Positions 59,914-64,000 of a DNA stretch of 64,000 nt are shown here, piece after piece. The notes beneath the pieces are model-generated. The model worked only from the letters and a program-made list of their open reading frames with translations, was not told the origin of the DNA and did no database searches. A program made the position numbers and the translations under genes. Position 1 is the first letter of the stretch. Each line of letters opens with the position of its first letter. The stretch is taken from NCBI RefSeq assembly GCF_018403245.1, contig NZ_BOSH01000006.1, forward strand, positions 310,001-374,000, read 5' to 3'. This DNA comes from Paenibacillus sp. J2TS4 (GTDB lineage Bacteria; Bacillota; Bacilli; Paenibacillales; NBRC-103111).

Positions 59914-62121
59914 TTGAAAGCGCTACAACAGCTTCTGCCATCCAAAAACAATTCGCTCTCGCTGTTCATGAATTTAATTTTGGGCTTTATGACGATTATC
60001 GTTTTATTGGTCACGTTTCACTTTATCACCATCTCGATGACTTCGGGTCAAGTCAGATCGGAAATTATCAAATACAATATGCTGAACTTGAATAATACCG
60101 TTGAAAGCTACGAAAAGCACTACGAATTGGTGAAACGTACTTTATTGTCTTTTATGATCCATAATGAGGTTCAGAGCTTTAAGAGGGAAAGTCGATACCT
60201 TACATTTCCGAATATTCAGCAAGAGATTCAACAAATTGTAGCCAATCCTTTACTCCATATTCAAGATATTATTTTATATAACGATTCTACTTCACAAATT
60301 TTAAATAAAAACAGAAGTACAGATCCACAAAGGATGTTTACTGTTTTTATGCAGAATGCAGCGTACACTCCTTCATTTTGGGAAGAGCAGTTTACCGAAC
60401 CGTTTAAAGAGAAATTTTTGCCGGCGGTTTCTTTTATGGACTACAGCTATCCGAAACAGCCCTCTACAACAGAACTTATAATCCCGGCAGTATTCAAAAT
60501 TCGCGAGTCCGATACCTTTTATATTGTTGCTTTGTTGGATGCGCAGAAGATGTTTCAACAATTTCATGTCTCGATCAATGAAGGGTTGATCATCCGTGAT
60601 GGTGATCGCGTGTTATATCCGAATTCAGATGGAACAAATCCAGATGAGCTGCCTTCGCTTCCTCAGGATGGTCGGGAGTACATTCTTGCAGATGACCATT
60701 ATTATTTCTATAAAACAGGAGCCGATTCCGGTTTTACCTATATCCAGCAGATTCCAAGGGAAGATATCACCGCTCAAATTACTATAAAAGCGACTTTAAT
60801 GTTTATTTTGACGGTAGCGACGATCGCTAGTATTATAGCTGCCTGGTTATTTATCCGAAAGATTAATAATCCGTTGCAGCAAGTCATCGTATCGCTAAAA
60901 AATATGAATACCAATCAGCCTGTACATAGCAATATTAAAGAATTCCACACGATCAGTCATCAATTTACTCAATTAGCCAGAGAAAAGCAAAATTACAGCT
61001 ACATGAACCAGTTGAAAGAGATTCGGCAATCGGGTGATGAAGAGTTGAACTTTTCCAATCGACCATTTGTTATGCTGTTGTTTGATTTGGTTTTCAAGGA
61101 TCGCTCGCAGGAAGTCAAGGAAACAGAAAATAAGTGGTATCTATACGTGAAAGAGTTTATTGACATCTCGGTCGCCAGAAAACATGAAAATTCTATAGTC
61201 TTTCAAACGGAAAAAAATCAGATTTTATGTTTGACTTTTGTAGATGAACAGTTGGAACTGATGGAGATTTTGCAGAAAGTAAAAGCGATTTTGGATTTGG
61301 ATCAAGCTATCGGGTACGCGACGATTGCTGTCAGTTCCGAGTATCAGCATTCAAGTGAGCTGACTAAAGCGTATGAGGAAGCGCTGGACAGAGTGCATCA
61401 TAGACCCTATAGCGATGAGACAACGATCATTAAAAAATCTGCTCCAGTGATGTCCTACAGCGGTTTTTCGATCGAGCAAGAGCAGCAGTTCGATGCTCAT
61501 TTGCGGGAGGGGAATGCAACGCTCGCGATGAAGACGGTGCGGAAAGTGCTGGATAGATTCCAACATCAGAAGGCATACGCTGTTGAAGTGGAGAGCTTCG
61601 CTAAAAATGTAGTGGACCGATGCCACAGACAACTGACCATACATAATTTGGAAAGGGACGAAGAACAAAGTTTTTATGCCGAATGGGGAAAGATGAAAAG
61701 TTGTCATACGTTTGCGGAGCTTGAATCTTTATTGCAAGATATGATCCATCAAGTCTGCGGGCGAATAGTAGAACAGAAGGAAAAGATGGAGACAGATCAC
61801 ATTGTCGACTATATTTCACAATATGTGGAGGCTCATTTTGCCGAGGAAATTTATCTTGACGAACTGGCGGACAAGTTAAAAATGAGCAGCGGTTACTTGT
61901 CTACATACTTTAAGAGCAAGACGGGGAGCAACTTTATTGAGTATTTAAATGGATATCGCATTGAGAAAGCTAAGGAATGGTTGAAATCTACAGATTGGAA
62001 AGTGAGGGAAATCGCTTTGAAATCCGGATATCAAAATATTAACTCATTTAATCGTATGTTTAAAAAGCTTACGGGAATTACTCCAGGGGAATATCGAAAA
62101 AGAAGCTCGCTTGATGAATGA
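59914..62121 (+). CDS. Membrane-bound AraC-family regulator (YesN/YtdP-like)
   Basis: A 735-residue one-component regulator. Two membrane helices (LFMNLILGFMTIIVLLVTFH near 25 and LMFILTVATIASIIAAWLF near 290) bracket an extracytoplasmic sensor domain of about 240 residues; a HAMP-like linker and a variable cytosolic domain follow. The C-terminal 100 residues are an AraC helix-turn-helix pair (IYLDELADKLKMSSGYLSTY, VREIALKSGYQNINSFNRMF). It probably senses an extracellular oligosaccharide or a solute-binding protein and controls the adjacent ABC genes. TTG 59914 lies eight bases after GGAGG; the frame opens at 59899. Confidence 0.87.
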   Translation: MKALQQLLPSKNNSLSLFMNLILGFMTIIVLLVTFHFITISMTSGQVRSEIIKYNMLNLNNTVESYEKHYELVKRTLLSFMIHNEVQSFKRESRYLTFPNIQQEIQQIVANPLLHIQDIILYNDSTSQILNKNRSTDPQRMFTVFMQNAAYTPSFWEEQFTEPFKEKFLPAVSFMDYSYPKQPSTTELIIPAVFKIRESDTFYIVALLDAQKMFQQFHVSINEGLIIRDGDRVLYPNSDGTNPDELPSLPQDGREYILADDHYYFYKTGADSGFTYIQQIPREDITAQITIKATLMFILTVATIASIIAAWLFIRKINNPLQQVIVSLKNMNTNQPVHSNIKEFHTISHQFTQLAREKQNYSYMNQLKEIRQSGDEELNFSNRPFVMLLFDLVFKDRSQEVKETENKWYLYVKEFIDISVARKHENSIVFQTEKNQILCLTFVDEQLELMEILQKVKAILDLDQAIGYATIAVSSEYQHSSELTKAYEEALDRVHHRPYSDETTIIKKSAPVMSYSGFSIEQEQQFDAHLREGNATLAMKTVRKVLDRFQHQKAYAVEVESFAKNVVDRCHRQLTIHNLERDEEQSFYAEWGKMKSCHTFAELESLLQDMIHQVCGRIVEQKEKMETDHIVDYISQYVEAHFAEEIYLDELADKLKMSSGYLSTYFKSKTGSNFIEYLNGYRIEKAKEWLKSTDWKVREIALKSGYQNINSFNRMFKKLTGITPGEYRKRSSLDE

Positions 62122-62303
62122 ATCGAGTAAAAGTCTGCCTGCATCCGGACATGGTTAGTTTTTTAGATTATGGTATATTTTTCAGATTTCATTCAATGTG
62201 ATGAAGAATCTGTGATTATAAGGATTTACTACCCCTTTTGTAGCCGGATATAGTGAACCTTAATCAGTCATAATCAAATATGGAAGAGAGGGGTTGTACA
62301 AGA

Positions 62304-63872
62304 ATGAAAGCGTTGCATCAACGAACGAAGTTGTTTCTGTTCCTTGTGCTTTCATTGCTCATTGTGTTAGCCGCATGCGGTACAGAGGAGCAGAATGCGC
62401 CAGACAATAATGATGGCAATGATGTGGAGCAAAATGAAGGTGGGCAGAACGGGACGGAAGCAGAAGGAGAGGGAGACCATCCTTCCTATTATTCAGTGGA
62501 TCCTGCGACGGTGCGCTTGTTCACCGCTGTGACTCAAACATGGCCATACAAGGAGGACTGGCCCGTATGGAGATGGATTGAAGAAAGTACGAATATCAAA
62601 GTAGATGTTAGTATTCCCACAGGAGATTTTATAGACACTCTAGCTTTAAATGTGGCGTCTGGGGATCTTCAAGATTTAATTTACGTACCGGATAGTTTGG
62701 CGGGCAAATATGGGGCGGACGGGATTCTCCTCGATTTGTCCGAGCATATGGATAAACTGCCCAACGTTCAGAAATATTTGGATGAAAATCCGCAGTTGAA
62801 ATCGAGAGTGACCGCACCTGATGGAGAGATTTACCACATTCTTATTAATGGTGCGGGAATTACAAATTATATGATTATGTTTTATCGTGAAGATATTTTT
62901 GAAAAACATAACTTGACTCCTCCCACCACGTGGGATGAATTGTATGAGGTAAGCAAACAATTGAAGGAGCTCTATCCGAGCAGTTATCCTTTTATTTATC
63001 GACACGGATTAGGCAATTTGCAGAATTTCGCACCGGCTTTTGGTACTTTTCCTAGTTACTTCCCGGATCCTGAAACAGGAGAAGCCCGTTATGGTCCGGT
63101 TGAAGAGGAGTTCAAGACCATGATTTCGTATCTCCATGATTTTTATCGGGAAGGGTTGAGTCCTCCGGATTTCCTTTCGATGGATGCGAAGGCGTGGACG
63201 CAAGCCATGGTGAGCAATCAATCGTTTATTACCGTTCAATATATTGGTCAAATGGAAATTGTAAACAATCAACTATCGGAAGGTCGGTTAGTATTCCTTC
63301 CCCCTCCAATCGGAACAGGTGATAATCAGTATATAGCCGATACCAACTATGAGCGATCTGGATTTGCGATAAATTCCCAAAGTGAAAATTTGGAGGAAGC
63401 CTTAAAATTGCTGGACTTCTATTACTCGGAAGAAGGAATAGATGTTCTCAGTTGGGGTAAGGAAGGCGAGACGTATACCATCCAGAATGGGGAAAGAGTC
63501 TTTAATCCGGAATTTACAGAGTTTACAGATTTGAGAAGAGAACTGGGCCTCATGACACAGGGAACATACGGGAATTACGATACAGATGCGCTCATCAGCA
63601 TGATTGACGAATCTGAGCAATATGCGTATGAAGAGGCGCCAAAGTATGCGTTTCCTGTACAAGTCGTAATTCCGAATTTAAGACCGGATGAGGGAGAGCG
63701 CTACAATTTGTTGAACGACTCCATAAACACGCATTACGAAGAAGCGATGGCCCGGTTTATTATGGGGGAACGTTCGCTTGATGAATGGGACGCGTATGTA
63801 GAAGAAGCTTACAATCTGGGTCTGGAGGAAATGATCGAGCTGCATCAGACAGCTTGGGATCGGCGGAGGTGA
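62304..63872 (+). CDS. ABC transporter solute-binding lipoprotein (LplA-like)
   Basis: A 522-residue lipoprotein with signal LFLFLVLSLLIVLAAC (lipobox LAAC) and an acidic Asn/Glu-rich linker (NNDGNDVEQNEGGQNGTEAE). A family 1 extracellular binding domain follows, with WRWIEESTNIKVDVSIPTG, YHILINGAGITNYMIMFYR and PTTWDELYEVSKQL. It captures a saccharide for import; the sugar is not predictable. The start at 62304 follows GAGAGGGG. Its stop overlaps the permease ribosome site. The missing ATPase is normal, since such systems share MsmX-type ATPases. Confidence 0.88.
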   Translation: MKALHQRTKLFLFLVLSLLIVLAACGTEEQNAPDNNDGNDVEQNEGGQNGTEAEGEGDHPSYYSVDPATVRLFTAVTQTWPYKEDWPVWRWIEESTNIKVDVSIPTGDFIDTLALNVASGDLQDLIYVPDSLAGKYGADGILLDLSEHMDKLPNVQKYLDENPQLKSRVTAPDGEIYHILINGAGITNYMIMFYREDIFEKHNLTPPTTWDELYEVSKQLKELYPSSYPFIYRHGLGNLQNFAPAFGTFPSYFPDPETGEARYGPVEEEFKTMISYLHDFYREGLSPPDFLSMDAKAWTQAMVSNQSFITVQYIGQMEIVNNQLSEGRLVFLPPPIGTGDNQYIADTNYERSGFAINSQSENLEEALKLLDFYYSEEGIDVLSWGKEGETYTIQNGERVFNPEFTEFTDLRRELGLMTQGTYGNYDTDALISMIDESEQYAYEEAPKYAFPVQVVIPNLRPDEGERYNLLNDSINTHYEEAMARFIMGERSLDEWDAYVEEAYNLGLEEMIELHQTAWDRRR

Positions 63873-63880
63873 AGTCATAC

Positions 63881-64000
63881 TTGCGTACATGGTTGGAAAA
63901 GCCGGTTGTTAGAGCAATCGTTCGTGATAAGTATTTATTGCTGTTATTCGCACCTGTACTGTTGTACTACATTATATTCAAATACATTCCGATGGCTGGA
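63881..64000 (+). CDS. ABC sugar permease (LplB-like), 3' end outside window
   Basis: The first 40 or so residues are visible. A basic start (LRTWLEKPVVRAIVRDK) leads into the first membrane helix, YLLLLFAPVLLYYIIFKYIP, followed by MAG, typical of LplB-type permeases. TTG 63881 is spaced properly from GGAGGTG; GTG 63869 lies inside that site. It should pair with a second permease and the preceding binding protein. Confidence 0.75.
   Translation, partial: MRTWLEKPVVRAIVRDKYLLLLFAPVLLYYIIFKYIPMAG

Overview
The window looks like a chromosomal segment of a Paenibacillus-type Firmicute. The evidence is strong AGGAGG ribosome-binding sites with frequent GTG/TTG starts, Bacillus-like gene sets (yhbD-yhbE, yhaO-yhaN, yqzE, yqhG-yqhH, lipM), a B12-dependent ribonucleotide reductase, and an Lpl-type sugar ABC cassette beside a large membrane-bound AraC regulator. 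Most of it is ordinary core and envelope/housekeeping DNA. Between the genes lie unusually many structured intergenic repeats.

Layout. 0-6 kb: small genes (DUF218 fragment, GNAT, 2H phosphoesterase, AIM24, HAD phosphatase, the MerR-like regulator YhbD with a bactofilin-like partner, two XRE regulators). 6.5-13.7 kb: one 2,382-residue secreted protein joining a phosphodiester-glycosidase domain, a metallophosphatase, a SpoIID/LytB domain and many Ig-like repeats. 13.7-16.5 kb: a glycosyltransferase flanked by repeat-rich spacers (9-bp tandem repeats, a palindrome array and a MITE-like element). 16.5-21.1 kb: yhaO-yhaN. 21.5-26.4 kb: a VanRS-like two-component system, a D,D-carboxypeptidase and a secreted hydrolase. 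26.6-35.9 kb: transporters, an orphan trpB, an SDR, xpt, cbiZ and small unknowns.

36.05-46.82 kb: a probable island. It starts at an intact tRNA-Leu(CAG) and ends at a 54-nt copy of the 3' half of a tRNA-Leu. It carries a truncated AraC gene, a dihydroxyacetone/glycerol module (dhaKL, dhaS, dhaQ, glpF), and a second module (MFS, MoxR-like AAA ATPase, VWA protein, GIY-YIG protein, DUF6530 protein). No integrase is visible. The dha module appears to be one regulon: dhaKL and glpF have DhaS-like operators and cre-like sites at the same spacing from their putative -10 boxes. In the second module, a duplicated promoter/leader with TTAGTAAA repeats and a decayed DUF6530 copy point to an internal duplication.

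46.9-57.7 kb: core genes again (argS, yqzE, yqhG-yqhH, lipM, nrdJ with NrdR boxes). 57.7-59.6 kb: a decayed stretch with a small-RNA candidate and gene fragments. 59.9-64 kb: an AraC/YesN-like regulator, a solute-binding lipoprotein and the start of its permease.

The most unusual pattern is a set of phased, interrupted palindromes. Two arrays 35 kb apart each hold four copies of CTGYA-N4-TRCAG at nearly identical spacings (51/61/51 and 51/62/51 bp). A third, with a different palindrome (TTGTACGA-N4-TCGTACAA), repeats every 52 bp inside an element with inverted termini. All functional readings here are from sequence inspection only; no searches were run.
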